Shown here piece after piece: positions 41,427 through 50,342 of a DNA stretch of 64,000 bases. Position 1 is the stretch's first letter, and each line of letters opens with the position of its first letter. The notes under the pieces were generated by a model, which was given only the letters and a program-made list of their open reading frames with translations, was not told the DNA's origin and did no database searches. Both the position numbers and the translations under genes were made by a program. This DNA comes from Pseudomonas hamedanensis (GTDB lineage: Bacteria; Pseudomonadota; Gammaproteobacteria; Pseudomonadales; Pseudomonadaceae), in the NCBI RefSeq assembly GCF_014268595.2, contig NZ_CP077091.1, forward strand, positions 1,262,501-1,326,500, given 5' to 3'.

Positions 41427-41511
41427 TACTAGCAGCAGCAACGACCAGGGCGGCGAGCAGTGCCAGTGCCTGGGCCGTTTGCGCTGGGGTAATCCGTGCG
41501 GTGAGCTTCAT
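41427..41511 (-). pseudogene. 5' fragment of a second hxcP
   Basis: The first 27 or so codons (MKLTARITPAQTAQALALLA) match hxcP (MKFTARITPAQTVQALALLA) and then the similarity ends. It lies divergently in front of intact hxcU, mirroring the intact hxcP in front of the decayed hxcU-like start at 40571. Confidence 0.8.
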
Positions 41512-41631
41512 GGGTTGTCACTCCTTGTTGTCCCTGCTGCCAGCCAACGCGGTAATTCTCTCCGTTTTATTTCACATGCCTTACATGTTGGCCGTGCACG
41601 ATGGCGTGTGATGCAAAGGAGCATGCGAGCG

Positions 41632-42078
41632 ATGAACAGGCAATTGGGTTTTACGTTGATCGAGTTGATGGTGGTGCTGGTGATCATTGGGATTGCCAGT
41701 GCGGCGATCAGTTTGAGTATCAAGCCTGATCCGTTGCAGTTGCTGCGCAAGGATGCCGAGCGGGTGGCGCAGTTGCTGCAAGTTGCGCAAGCGGAGGCCC
41801 ACGCGGATGGCCGGCCGATTGTGTGGGTGAGTGATGCCAAGGGGTTTCGGTTTAGTCGGCGTAGTGACAGTGGCAAGGGGTTTGATCATTTTGCTGGGGA
41901 TGCGCAGTTGCGGCCGCGTGCCTGGCAGAGTCCGAAGGTGGAGGTGCGAGTGGAGCCGAAGCAGAAAGTGGTGCTGAACGCTGAGTGGATTAATCCGCCG
42001 CTGCAATTGACGTTGTCGGATGGGTTGAATCGGTTGAGTGTGCTGCGTGATGGCAGCGGTCGGATCAGTCTGCAATGA
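41632..42078 (+). CDS. hxcU: type II secretion minor pseudopilin GspH (HxcU)
   Basis: This 148-residue protein has the prepilin motif RQLGFTLIELMVVLVIIGIA and the GspH pattern LRKDAERVAQLLQVAQAEAH, ending VLRDGSGRISLQ. I chose ATG at 41632, ten bases after AAGGAG; ATG at 41623 is almost in contact with that site. The stop overlaps hxcW as ATGA. Confidence 0.9.
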   Translation: MNRQLGFTLIELMVVLVIIGIASAAISLSIKPDPLQLLRKDAERVAQLLQVAQAEAHADGRPIVWVSDAKGFRFSRRSDSGKGFDHFAGDAQLRPRAWQSPKVEVRVEPKQKVVLNAEWINPPLQLTLSDGLNRLSVLRDGSGRISLQ

Positions 42079-42683
42079 GGGGCCAGGACGGTTTTACCCT
42101 GATCGAGGTGATGGTCGCGATTCTGCTGATGGCGGTGGTGAGTTTGATTGCCTGGCGCGGGCTGGACAGTGTGACGCGGGCGGACAGTCATTTGCAGGCG
42201 AGCAGTGAGCAGAGTGACAGTTTGTTGCGGGTATTGAATCAGTTGCAGCGGGATGTGGATATGCGTGCGGGGGTGGAGTTGAGTGAGCCGAAGAAGGTTG
42301 GGGTGGATGATGAGCCGGTGACGGCGCCGGCTGCGATTACTGTGCGCAGTAGTGATAGCAAGGGGTTTCGGCTGGATATTATTCGCAGTGCGGCGGATCA
42401 GCCGGGGGCGTTGCAGCGGGTTCGCTGGTGGGTCAAGGGTGACACGTTGTATCGGGCGGTGGCTGAGGCGCGGGGTCGGTATACGTTGCCGGCGCCTGGG
42501 AATGGGGTTGCTGTGTTGAATGAGGTAAGTGATGTGCAGGTTCGGGTTTGGGAGGTGGATAAGGGGTGGCGGCAGTTAAGTGGGAATCGGCGGGAGGATC
42601 CGTTGGGGTTGGAGATTCGGTTGAGTCGGCAGACGGCGCAGGGGGTTGAGCGGTATCGGCAGGTGATGGGGCCGTTGCAATAG
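42075..42683 (+). CDS. hxcW: type II secretion minor pseudopilin GspJ (HxcW)
   Basis: This 202-residue protein has the prepilin motif RGQDGFTLIEVMVAILLMAV followed by the GspJ region (LLRVLNQLQRDVDMR, WWVKGDTLYRAV, VWEVDKGWRQL). It forms the pseudopilus tip with GspI and GspK. It is translationally coupled to hxcU. Confidence 0.92.
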   Translation: MRGQDGFTLIEVMVAILLMAVVSLIAWRGLDSVTRADSHLQASSEQSDSLLRVLNQLQRDVDMRAGVELSEPKKVGVDDEPVTAPAAITVRSSDSKGFRLDIIRSAADQPGALQRVRWWVKGDTLYRAVAEARGRYTLPAPGNGVAVLNEVSDVQVRVWEVDKGWRQLSGNRREDPLGLEIRLSRQTAQGVERYRQVMGPLQ

Positions 42684-43394
42684 CTGGGGTCAGCGCAGCT
42701 TTTTGTAGGAGTGAGCCTGCTCGCGATTGCGGTGGGTCAGTTTAGGAAGTTGGCAGAGATAGACCCCATTCGCGAGCAAGCCCGCTCCCACAGGTTGGAT
42801 TGGGTTTGGTCAGTCGGAGGGTGATTGGCTGGTAGGCCGCCATCGCTGGCAAGCCAGCTCCCACAAAGACTGAGTTCAGCCAGTAGATATTGGTCTGCTG
42901 ACAGACCGTAATCGCGAGCAGGCTCACTCCTACAATTGGATTGAGGGCAGTCAGTTGGGGAACGGTTGGCTGGCAGGCTGCTATTGTTGGCCGGCCAGCT
43001 CCTACAATTTCGATTCGCGAGCACAGCATGCGGCGAAGCCGCCCCACTCAATGGCCGAGTGTCAGCTCGCCGAAAGCTCTTGATCTTGGTTCACGGGCGA
43101 CGTCGGGAGGCTTCGTTCCGGGATTGATCCGGGCGTGGGAGCGCAGCGACTGTTTGGCGCAGCCAAATACAGCGGAAGGAGGTGCAGCGAAGCAAACCGG
43201 AGCCGCTGCGCCCGGATCGATCCCGGAGCGAAGGAACCCCGAGCTTTAGCGAGTGGGCCGGACGTAGGAGCAAGCGTTTTTTTGCTTACTTTTTTTAGGC
43301 GTTTGTAAAAAAAGTGAGTCGCCGTAAGGGCGAAACCCTAAGCAGCCGTTACCGCAGCAATGGATATGTACTCGGTCCATCCCCCAAAATAGTG
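42684..43394. repeat. REP cluster and a dispersed Pseudomonas repeat
   Basis: No gene in 711 bases. From 42700 to 43010 there are five or more REP copies in both orientations (GAGTGAGCCTGCTCGCGA, CGCGAGCAAGCCCGCTCCCA and others). From about 43020 to 43390 a second, larger repeat follows. It has CCCACTCAATGGCCGAGTG near one end, an inverted core around 43110-43245 (GGGATTGATCCGGGC and GCCCGGATCGATCCC), then AAAAAAAGTGAGTCGCCGTA. I have seen such sequences as recurring intergenic elements in fluorescent Pseudomonas. Confidence 0.65.
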
Positions 43395-44333
43395 CTAGCT
43401 GAGAACGACCACGCCGCCGGGCAGTTCGGTGCATTTGACGCCGTAGGCATCGCGGATTAGCAATGCAACGCCGGCCAGTTGATCGAGGCTGAAGCGGGCC
43501 TGGACGCGACGTTGGCCGAGGTCGCGGTTGAGCAGCAGCAACATGCCGGGGCGGTAGCGGTTGATTTCGTCGATCATCTGGCTGAGGGTCGCGCCGTTGA
43601 ACACCAGCACTCGTTGGCGCCAGTTCATCACGGCGGCGGTGTCGACGGTTTGCACGCTGCCCACCTGCCGGGCGTCGTAGGTGACTTGCTGGCCCGGTTC
43701 CAGGCGCAGGCTGCGGCCTTCAACGTCGACTTCAACCGCGCCGTCGAGGCAGGTCACGCAGACTTGTTGATCGGTGTTGCGCAGGTTGAAACGTGCCTGA
43801 CTGGCGCGCAACCACCCTCCTCCCGCCTGCATCGCCAAGGGCGACCGTGCGGTCTGCACTTCGACTTCGCCACTGATCAATTCAAAGCCCTGCACGCCGT
43901 TATCGACCGCGCGCTGATTGATGCGGGTCTGGGTGTTCAGCGCCAGTTGCACGCCCGGCGCCGGTTCGAAGCGGCGTTGTTGACCGACTTCGGTGATGTA
44001 GTCGGCGCCCAGCCCTTCGAAGCCACCGGGGATGGTGGCGCGCACCAGCAGGAATGCCGCCGAGGCGGCAACTGCCCCGCCCAGAAAGGCACGGCGACCA
44101 AACCCGCGCGGGGCCTGCAAGCGTTGCGCCGCCGGTTGCAGATGGTGCCACAAAACCTTCGCCTGCTCGAACGCCCGGGCATGTTCGCCGCTCTGCTCGC
44201 ACCACTGGCGCAAAGCGCGGGCATCGGCCACGGTGGCGCGTCCTGAGGTCAGGAGGATCAGCCAGTCGCGGGCTTCGCTTTGTAGATGCTCGCTGACCGA
44301 TGGCTCGGCAGGTTTCAGTTGGAAGATGTTCAA
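43395..44333 (-). CDS. vreR: FecR-type anti-sigma factor VreR
   Basis: This 312-residue protein has a cytoplasmic sigma-binding region (residues 10-75, RDWLILLTSGRATVADARAL), a membrane segment that starts with twin arginine (RRAFLGGAVAASAAFLLV, about 80-99) and a periplasmic FecR domain (FELISGEVEVQTA, VEGRSLRLEPGQQVTY), ending with a domain seen in FecR-like regulators. It should hold VreI inactive until signalled through VreA. It follows vreI by 32 bases. Confidence 0.88.
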   Translation of the reverse strand: MNIFQLKPAEPSVSEHLQSEARDWLILLTSGRATVADARALRQWCEQSGEHARAFEQAKVLWHHLQPAAQRLQAPRGFGRRAFLGGAVAASAAFLLVRATIPGGFEGLGADYITEVGQQRRFEPAPGVQLALNTQTRINQRAVDNGVQGFELISGEVEVQTARSPLAMQAGGGWLRASQARFNLRNTDQQVCVTCLDGAVEVDVEGRSLRLEPGQQVTYDARQVGSVQTVDTAAVMNWRQRVLVFNGATLSQMIDEINRYRPGMLLLLNRDLGQRRVQARFSLDQLAGVALLIRDAYGVKCTELPGGVVVLS

Positions 44334-44365
44334 ACGCGCTAATTCTCAACGGATTAATCGGGTCA

Positions 44366-44917
44366 CTATTCGCTAGACGGTTTTCCGGCCCCGCGACCGA
44401 ACCGCTGAAACACTTTTCTTTCCAGTCTGGCGGCGCAGAAGCCCAGCGCGGCTTTGATTTCCTTCTCGACCATGCGCGTTGAGATGCCGAATCGCTGGGA
44501 GATTTCCAGGTGCGGCGCCTCCTCGAGCCGCGCGGCAATAAAGATCCGCCGACGCCGTGCAGGCAGTTCGTACAAGGCGCTGAGCAAGGCTTGCATCTCT
44601 TTTTGCCCGCCGACCACCCGCGCGGGGTCGAGGGCTTCGTCGCCCAGTTGCAGCAGTTCCTCGACTTCAGTGCCGGTGAGCAGGCGCGCGTCGGCCTGAC
44701 GGCGGTCGGCGGCGATGTTCAGGGCCATGCGATACAGGTAGGCGTTGGGCTTGAGCAGGTTCGGCGGGGTCTCCATGCGATCGACCCGTAGCCAGGTTTC
44801 GTGCAGCACGTCGTTGGCCAGGTCCTCGGAACCGAGACGGCGGCGCAGGCGCACGCGAAAATCCTCGTAGGAGCTGAGGAACAGCTGGCCCATCGAACTT
44901 TGTCCGGCATCTTTCAT
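44366..44917 (-). CDS. vreI: ECF sigma factor VreI
   Basis: This 183-residue sigma factor of the iron-starvation group shows region 2 (SEDLANDVLHETWLRVDRM, PNAYLYRMALNIAADRRQ) and region 4 (ALYELPARRRRIFIAARLEE, then LEISQRFGISTRMVEKEIKA). In P. aeruginosa VreI activates hxc, pdtA and related genes together with PhoB under phosphate limitation. ATG at 44917 overlaps the vreA stop (ATGA), which decides the start. Confidence 0.9.
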   Translation of the reverse strand: MKDAGQSSMGQLFLSSYEDFRVRLRRRLGSEDLANDVLHETWLRVDRMETPPNLLKPNAYLYRMALNIAADRRQADARLLTGTEVEELLQLGDEALDPARVVGGQKEMQALLSALYELPARRRRIFIAARLEEAPHLEISQRFGISTRMVEKEIKAALGFCAARLERKVFQRFGRGAGKPSSE

Positions 44918-45654
44918 CCCCCGGAAACTCCTTCCCATCTGGTGCATTCCATGCGTTTCCCTGCCGATTCCGGTAACAACAGCAACGTGACCGGCTGGCG
45001 CAAGGCGCTGGGCGTCGGCCGGTCGATTGTGAGCGTGCGAAAACTTTCCACCAGCGCGTTGTCGCGCCGTACATCACCGGTCGAAGTGACCAGCCGATTG
45101 TGCTGCACCACACCGTCGCGCCCGACCCACACCTGCAACACCGCGCGATAGCTGCCCGGGCGGGTCAGCGGCGAGCGACACAGGTTGCGCTCGATCGCCG
45201 CTTGCACCGCCGTGGCGTAGCTACGGTTTAACGCAGCACTGGCCGGCGATGGCTTGTCGGCGGACACCGGCACGTCTTCGACCTCGGCCACTTGCAAGGT
45301 GAACGCGTCGGCGCGGGCATAGCGCGCCATCAGCCCACTGCCGCCGAGCAAACGGCGCAAGGCCTCGGCGGCGGTGTACTCGCCATCCACCGACAACGAA
45401 CGCCGCCCGCGACTCAACTGGCTGTCGACCAGCACCGCAACGCCGGTGGCGCGGCTGTATTGGTCCAGTGCCGGCGCCAGGTCCTGCGCCGGGATGTGCA
45501 AGGTCATGCGCAGGTCTGCCGGCGACGGCTCAGCGCCCGCTTCGCCGGCGAGCAAGCCAAGCAGCAGCCCCAGACAAACGTGCGTCGCTGAACGCTGAAG
45601 ATTGTCCCTCGAACTGCCTCGCTGCACGGCTGACGTACCCCTGAAAAGCGTCAT
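44914..45654 (-). CDS. vreA: VreA, barrel-less signalling protein with STN domain
   Basis: This 246-residue secreted protein has a signal region (CLGLLLGLLAGEAGA, about 28-42), an STN domain (LRMTLHIPAQDLAPALDQYS to AEALRRLLGGSGLMARY) and a C-terminal TonB-like domain (RSYATAVQAAIERNLC, YRAVLQVWVGRDGVVQHNRL). Unlike FecA-type receptors it has no outer-membrane barrel, as known for VreA of P. aeruginosa. It begins the vreA-vreI-vreR operon. The 45655-45777 gap carries its promoter and that of the divergent gene. Confidence 0.88.
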   Translation of the reverse strand: MTLFRGTSAVQRGSSRDNLQRSATHVCLGLLLGLLAGEAGAEPSPADLRMTLHIPAQDLAPALDQYSRATGVAVLVDSQLSRGRRSLSVDGEYTAAEALRRLLGGSGLMARYARADAFTLQVAEVEDVPVSADKPSPASAALNRSYATAVQAAIERNLCRSPLTRPGSYRAVLQVWVGRDGVVQHNRLVTSTGDVRRDNALVESFRTLTIDRPTPSALRQPVTLLLLPESAGKRMECTRWEGVSGG

Positions 45655-45777
45655 CCTGAGGGCTGTTTATGAATCTGGTGTGACGGCTGGTGCAAAAAAA
45701 CCATCACGGGATTTGCCAAGGGATTGCACTAGACTCAAGCCATAGCGCGGCCCTTTCGGGCCGGCCAGGAGGCGAGC

Positions 45778-46092
45778 ATGAAAACACTGTGGAAAATCAC
45801 CCTGGGCGGGCTGTTGCTGGCGGCGCTGTCGAGTGCCTGGGCCGAGCAGCCATTGGGTTGTGTCGAGGTGACAGTCGGCGGCTACAAGGCGCCGAATTAC
45901 GATTGCCTGAGCCAGCAGATGGGCAACAACCCCGACGGCGCGGCGGCGGCGCAGAAGAACCAGGAAGCGCTGAGTATGCCGGTGTACAAGCGCCCGCCCA
46001 ATCAGGTCGGCCTGGCGACTCCGGCGGCGACGAGTACGCGGATGGGCAACACGTTTGGCACATCGGTCAAACCGCAACGCCCACCGAACTGA
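45778..46092 (+). CDS. small secreted protein of unknown function
   Basis: This 104-residue protein has a clear signal peptide (MKTLWKITLGGLLLAALSSA, cleaved near AWA-EQP). The mature part has two cysteines (GCVEVTVGG, YDCLSQQM) and a Pro/Asn-rich tail. GGAGG lies just before the ATG. It is divergent from vreA. I do not recognise a family. Confidence 0.7.
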   Translation: MKTLWKITLGGLLLAALSSAWAEQPLGCVEVTVGGYKAPNYDCLSQQMGNNPDGAAAAQKNQEALSMPVYKRPPNQVGLATPAATSTRMGNTFGTSVKPQRPPN

Positions 46093-46103
46093 AGGACACA
46101 CCT

Positions 46104-46236
46104 TGTGGCGAGGGAGCTTGCTCCCGCTCGGCTGCGCAGCAGTCGCAAAACCTCAGCATGCGGTATGTCAATTCAAACCGGCACGGCAGATGTAGGGGCG
46201 CTGCGCACCCCAGCGGGAGCAAGCTCCCTCGCCACA
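46104..46236. repeat. inverted pair of REP-like elements
   Basis: GTGGCGAGGGAGCTTGCTCC at 46105 and its inverse GGAGCAAGCTCCCTCGCCAC ending at 46235 enclose about 85 bases. This is the second REP class of the window, beginning GTGGCGAGG. Confidence 0.8.
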
Positions 46237-46250
46237 GGCTTTCGCACTGA

Positions 46251-46691
46251 TCAGTCACTCGGGGTCTGGCGAAAACTCACCGCCAGGCGGTTCCAGCTGT
46301 TGATGGCGCTGACCGCAACGGTCAGGTCGACCAACTCGCCTTCGTTGAATTGCTCGCGCGCCTGCTGATAGACGTCATCGGGCACGCGGCTCTGCGATAA
46401 CAGTGTCACCGCCTCGGCCCAGGCCAGCGCGGCACGCTCGCGAGGGTTGAAAAAGTTGCTGTCGTGCCACACCGCTAGCGCATACAAACGCCGTTCACTC
46501 TCCCCGGCCCGGCGTGCATCCACCGAGTGCATGTCAGCGCAGAACGCACAGCCGTTGAGCTGTGACGCACGGATGCGGATCAGTTGCAGCAGCGGTTGTT
46601 CGATACTCAGGCTGGCGGTCAGCGCCTCCATGGCAAGCATCGCTTTCATTGCCTTGGGCGAAGCGCTGTAATAATCCAGACGCGGGGACAT
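46251..46691 (-). CDS. AhpD-like carboxymuconolactone decarboxylase family protein
   Basis: This 146-residue protein has the AhpD-type active site CxxCxxxH (C48, C51, H55 in NGCAFCADMHSVDAR) and the typical LYALAVWHDSNFFNPRERAA. Such proteins have alkylhydroperoxidase or thiol-redox activity, often against peroxides. ATG at 46691 gives MSPRLDYYS; an earlier in-frame ATG at 46778 would add 29 unlikely residues. It is divergent from the MocR regulator. Confidence 0.87.
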   Translation of the reverse strand: MSPRLDYYSASPKAMKAMLAMEALTASLSIEQPLLQLIRIRASQLNGCAFCADMHSVDARRAGESERRLYALAVWHDSNFFNPRERAALAWAEAVTLLSQSRVPDDVYQQAREQFNEGELVDLTVAVSAINSWNRLAVSFRQTPSD

Positions 46692-47001
46692 GGGCGGGTC
46701 TCGGGGGCAAGAATGATGAGTCCACGGTAAGCGCCGTCGTGACCGTGTTACAGCCCCAATTTCGCGAATTATGGACACACCGCCGAAAACGGATTCACCG
46801 AATTTCCATGTAGGAGTGAGCCTGCTCGCGATAGCGGTGTGTCATTCAACATTGATGTGGCTGATCCACCGCTATCGCGAGCAGGCTCACTCCTACAGGG
46901 GTTTTGCGCCAATTTGCGGTTTTTACTCCACGCAACTTCTGCTCAATGCACAACAGCGCTAATCTGCCCGACACTTCAATCGACCCAGGAGCCGCGCCGG
47001 T
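46692..47001. repeat. promoter region and inverted REP pair
   Basis: No gene in 310 bases. A 30-base arm at 46809-46838 (TGTAGGAGTGAGCCTGCTCG, then CGATAGCGGT) is perfectly inverted at 46868-46897. The start of the MocR gene has CCCAGGAGCCGC ahead of it. Confidence 0.75.
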
Positions 47002-48435
47002 ATGGAACTTCACGTCGTGATCAACGGCCGCAAGGACCTCGCCGGTCAGTTGTACCAACAGCTGCGCGGCGCCATCGAATCCGGGCGTCTGGCGGCGGGG
47101 ACGCAACTGCCGCCCAGCCGTTTGCTCGCCGAGCAGCTAGGCATTTCACGCAAGACCATTTCCGACACCTACGCGCAACTGACTTACGAGAACTTCCTCA
47201 CCGGCGTGGTCGGCAAAGGCACTTACGTCAACGCCCGCCCGGCGCAGGTTCAGCGCAAACAAAGCCACAGCGAGCTGGCCAGCGCCGAACTGGTCGAACG
47301 CTGGCGCAACCTGCCGGTATTTCTCCGTCATCCAACCCTTGAAGGTTCGCTGCGCTACGACTTCATTGGCGGCGCCACCAGCAAGGGCCAATTCCCCCAC
47401 GATGACTGGCGGCGCTGTGTTGCCCATGCGATGCGCCAGATGGCGACGTCCAAAGGCTTCTACAGCGTGCCCGAAGGTTTGCCGGCACTGCGCAACGCGA
47501 TTGCCCGGCACATCGCCTATTCCCGTGGGGTGAACTGCCAGGACGAAGACATCGTGGTGTGCAACGGCGCGCAACAGGCGCTGGACTCGCTCGCCCGCGT
47601 ACTGATCAGCCCCGGCAGCCGGGTGGCGATCGAAGACCCCGGCTACCCGCCGGCACGTTTGTTGTTCGCCAGCCACGGTGCCGAAGTGGTCGGCATCCCG
47701 GTGGACGCCGAAGGCATTCAGGTCGAGATGATTCCCGATGACACGCGGCTGATCTACGTCACGCCGTCGCATCAGTTCCCACTGGGCATGCCGATGAGTC
47801 CGGCGCGGCGCGAGGCCTTACTGGCCCGCGCCTTTGAGCTGGGCGCGATCGTCATTGAGGACGATTACGACAGCGAATTTCGCTACGAAGGTCGCCCGAC
47901 GGATTCGCTGTACAGCCTGGACCCGCGCGGCATCGTTGCCTACGTCGGCACCTTTTCGAAAACCCTGCTGCCCGAGCTGCGTTTGGGTTATGCGATCCTG
48001 CCGCCGGCGATCCTCGAAGCGGTGGTCCGCGCCAAACAGCTCACCGACCTGCATGCGTCCACTCTGCCGCAATGGGCGCTGGCCAAATTCATCGCCGAGG
48101 GCTGCCTGCTCAAGCATATCCGCCGCTGCCACACGATTTACGCCCAACGTCGCGAGCGGATTCTCGCGCGTATGGCCAGCGACCTCTCGCCTTGGCTCGA
48201 AGCGGTGCCGCCCAGCGCCGGATTCCACATGGCGGCGCTGTGCAAGAAGCCGATCGACTTGGCGCTGGTGATCGAGCTGGCAAAAAAGGTCGAGGTCGGG
48301 CTGTACGCCATCGACAGTTTCTATTACCAGCAACCGGTGCAAAGCGCGTTGTACTTCGGCTTTGGCGCCATCGAGACGCTGGATATCGACATCGCCCTGG
48401 ACCGCCTGCGTGACATCCTCGAACAGCTGTCATGA
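47002..48435 (+). CDS. MocR/PdxR-family transcriptional regulator
   Basis: This 477-residue protein joins an N-terminal GntR winged helix (GQLYQQLRGAIESGRLAAGT, LAEQLGISRKTISDTYAQL) to a class I aminotransferase-like domain. The PLP-binding lysine is K320 in GTFSKTLLPELRLGY, with IEDDYDSEFRYEG upstream. Members regulate vitamin B6 or amine metabolism; the target is unknown here. The divergent AhpD-like gene is a likely target. Confidence 0.88.
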   Translation: MELHVVINGRKDLAGQLYQQLRGAIESGRLAAGTQLPPSRLLAEQLGISRKTISDTYAQLTYENFLTGVVGKGTYVNARPAQVQRKQSHSELASAELVERWRNLPVFLRHPTLEGSLRYDFIGGATSKGQFPHDDWRRCVAHAMRQMATSKGFYSVPEGLPALRNAIARHIAYSRGVNCQDEDIVVCNGAQQALDSLARVLISPGSRVAIEDPGYPPARLLFASHGAEVVGIPVDAEGIQVEMIPDDTRLIYVTPSHQFPLGMPMSPARREALLARAFELGAIVIEDDYDSEFRYEGRPTDSLYSLDPRGIVAYVGTFSKTLLPELRLGYAILPPAILEAVVRAKQLTDLHASTLPQWALAKFIAEGCLLKHIRRCHTIYAQRRERILARMASDLSPWLEAVPPSAGFHMAALCKKPIDLALVIELAKKVEVGLYAIDSFYYQQPVQSALYFGFGAIETLDIDIALDRLRDILEQLS

Positions 48436-48558
48436 GCCGTTGGTATAAGGCTTTAACTGCCGATTGGTTATTGGTGATTCACCCGCGCGGGCCTATTCTG
48501 CACAGGCGTTATCCCTCAATGAGCAGGATTCGTCCGGCCTGATTCAGGAGTGTGAGCA

Positions 48559-48852
48559 ATGTCCAACGAAGTGATCAACACCGTCCAGGTGCAGGCCGCC
48601 GCCGGCCGTTCGGACGAACTGGGCAAGCAACTGCAGAAAATCGTCGACACCCTGCGCGAAACCCCAGGCTGCGACTCTTACCTGGTCGACCGCTGCCCCG
48701 AGGATAGCCACCGCTGGATGGTCAGCGCCCGCTGGCAGTCCGAAGCGGCGATGCAAGCGCATTTCAACCGGCCCGAGGCGCAGGGGTTTATCGATTTGAT
48801 TGATAGCCGGCTGGCCAATAGCGTGGACTTCAACAGTTTCCCGATCGTCTGA
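48559..48852 (+). CDS. antibiotic biosynthesis monooxygenase-like protein
   Basis: This 97-residue protein has the ABM fold (VQVQAAAGRSDELGKQLQKI, TPGCDSYLVDRCPEDSHRWM, RPEAQGFIDLIDSRL), the family of YgiN-type quinol monooxygenases. AGGAG precedes the ATG. The substrate is unknown. Confidence 0.85.
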   Translation: MSNEVINTVQVQAAAGRSDELGKQLQKIVDTLRETPGCDSYLVDRCPEDSHRWMVSARWQSEAAMQAHFNRPEAQGFIDLIDSRLANSVDFNSFPIV

Positions 48853-48859
48853 ACCGGCC

Positions 48860-48954
48860 CCTTCGCGAGCAAGCTCGCTCCCACAAGGTTATTCGTTGCT
48901 CCCAAGATAGCTGAGCAACCTCGAACCCTGTGGGAGCGAGCTTGCTCGCGAAGG
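48860..48954. repeat. inverted pair of REP elements
   Basis: TTCGCGAGCAAGCTCGCTCC at 48862 and its inverse GGAGCGAGCTTGCTCGCGAA ending at 48952 are separated by about 45 bases. Confidence 0.82.
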
Positions 48955-49087
48955 CGTCTTGCGCCGCGCCGCAAATCCCTCTGACACCGCCAATTGGCCC
49001 CCCCATCTTCGCGAACATTGGCCGTTTGAATGCCCCACCCCGCGGACTACTGTGATCAGCAACACCCAACCTCACAGGTAACCCGCC

Positions 49088-49489
49088 ATGAAAGCCCTGC
49101 CCCTGCTCGCCGCCGCCCTCGCCTTTAGCCTTTCGACCGCCGCCCTGGCCCACGACCCCTCCGAAAAAATCACCGTCCTGCAAGAACAACTGCTGAAAAA
49201 CGCCCCCGGCAAAAAAGCCATGATGATCGAAGTCGACTACCAACCCGGCCAATCCTCGATTGCTCACAAACACGAAGGCACCGCCATGGCCTATGTGCTC
49301 GAAGGTGAGGTGATTTCTCAGGTCAAGGGTGAACAGGCGATCACTTACAAAAAGGGTCAGTTCTGGTACGAACCCGCCGGCTCCGAACATTTAGTGTCGA
49401 AAAATGCCAGCCAGAGCAAGCCTGCCAAGTTGCTGGTGTTCATGGTATTGGCGCCAGAGGAGCAAGTGTTGATCCCGTTGGAACATTGA
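49088..49489 (+). CDS. periplasmic cupin-domain protein
   Basis: This 133-residue protein has a signal peptide (MKALPLLAAALAFSLSTAAL, cleaved near ALA-HDP) and one cupin domain with metal-type residues in SIAHKHEGTAMAYVLEGEVI and SEHLVSKN. Its enzymatic role, if any, is unknown. A terminator follows. Confidence 0.85.
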   Translation: MKALPLLAAALAFSLSTAALAHDPSEKITVLQEQLLKNAPGKKAMMIEVDYQPGQSSIAHKHEGTAMAYVLEGEVISQVKGEQAITYKKGQFWYEPAGSEHLVSKNASQSKPAKLLVFMVLAPEEQVLIPLEH

Positions 49490-49518
49490 TGGCTGTTGCT
49501 CCCGGCGATAAATAAAAA

Positions 49519-49547
49519 GGCGTAAACCTGCCGTTTACGCCTTTTTT
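49519..49547 (+). terminator. terminator after the cupin gene
   Basis: Perfect nine-base stem GGCGTAAAC/GTTTACGCC, loop CTGCC, then TTTTTT. An A run on the other side would also let it act on the minus strand. Confidence 0.88.
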
Positions 49548-49758
49548 ATTCAAGCCAATCAGCAAGCACTTTCAGCAGAGTTATAAATGGCAAATCATTA
49601 AGCATCGACAAAACCACACGAAAAATCTTTAACACATACACATTCACTCACGCACTTCTCTTGGACACCACAAGCATCGCCAATTACTGTTTGAACGCGA
49701 GCCAACGCTCGTTCAGTTTAACTAAATTCGAATTCGATTTTTATACAAAGAGAAGTTC

Positions 49759-50313
49759 ATGAGCACAAATACAGAGAAATCCTTTATCGCTCGAATAAGC
49801 GCCGGCAATGCCCCGGCTATTTTTGTCGATCAGCATCCCATCCAGTTTCCGAAGCATTCGGACCATATTCTCACAACCGCTCACGCCTATTCGGAAATAG
49901 CAGAAAGCATGGTCCCCTATGATGGCGGCAATGACGATGCGCAGGGTATCGTGGCTTACTTCCGCTGCTACGGCGACTATTACAACATTCAAATACGCAG
50001 CGCCCAGCATTTTGGTTACTTCATCAGCAAGGGCCGTGACGGCCTTCTCGGCGCCTATTTTCCAGCCGGAGGCGACACCACTTCGTACAACCTTGTTGAT
50101 AGTAGCGGGCGCTACGTCACGCTCGACCAATTCACAGGCAACCGCGCCGATATTCGACTGAAAGCACGAAACGACGCCTTCATTAAACGCAAACTGCGGA
50201 CGGATCCGAACATTTATCTTTATGGCGATGCACCAGGGGAATCCGTGACGTTCACTTTGGATATTCTCGAACGCAATGTCGATTACCCAACTTCGACACA
50301 ACCTTATAGCTAA
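49759..50313 (+). CDS. conserved-looking protein of unknown function
   Basis: This 184-residue protein has no signal peptide and no recognised domain. Its strand-rich pattern with repeated aromatic-Gly turns (VAYFRCYGDYYNIQIRSAQ, FGYFISKGRDGLLGAYFPAG, DPNIYLYGDAPGESVTF) could fit a beta-trefoil or other beta fold; that is a guess. It lies in a locally AT-rich stretch with AGAGAAG before the ATG, between two terminators, so it is a single-gene unit. Confidence 0.7.
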   Translation: MSTNTEKSFIARISAGNAPAIFVDQHPIQFPKHSDHILTTAHAYSEIAESMVPYDGGNDDAQGIVAYFRCYGDYYNIQIRSAQHFGYFISKGRDGLLGAYFPAGGDTTSYNLVDSSGRYVTLDQFTGNRADIRLKARNDAFIKRKLRTDPNIYLYGDAPGESVTFTLDILERNVDYPTSTQPYS

Positions 50314-50342
50314 GCGCGACGATGTATTGAAACAAAGGGCCC

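Noticed and set aside
44801..45151. Plus-strand ORF opposite vreI and vreA
   Set aside because: Antisense to two coupled, well-recognised genes; no independent support.
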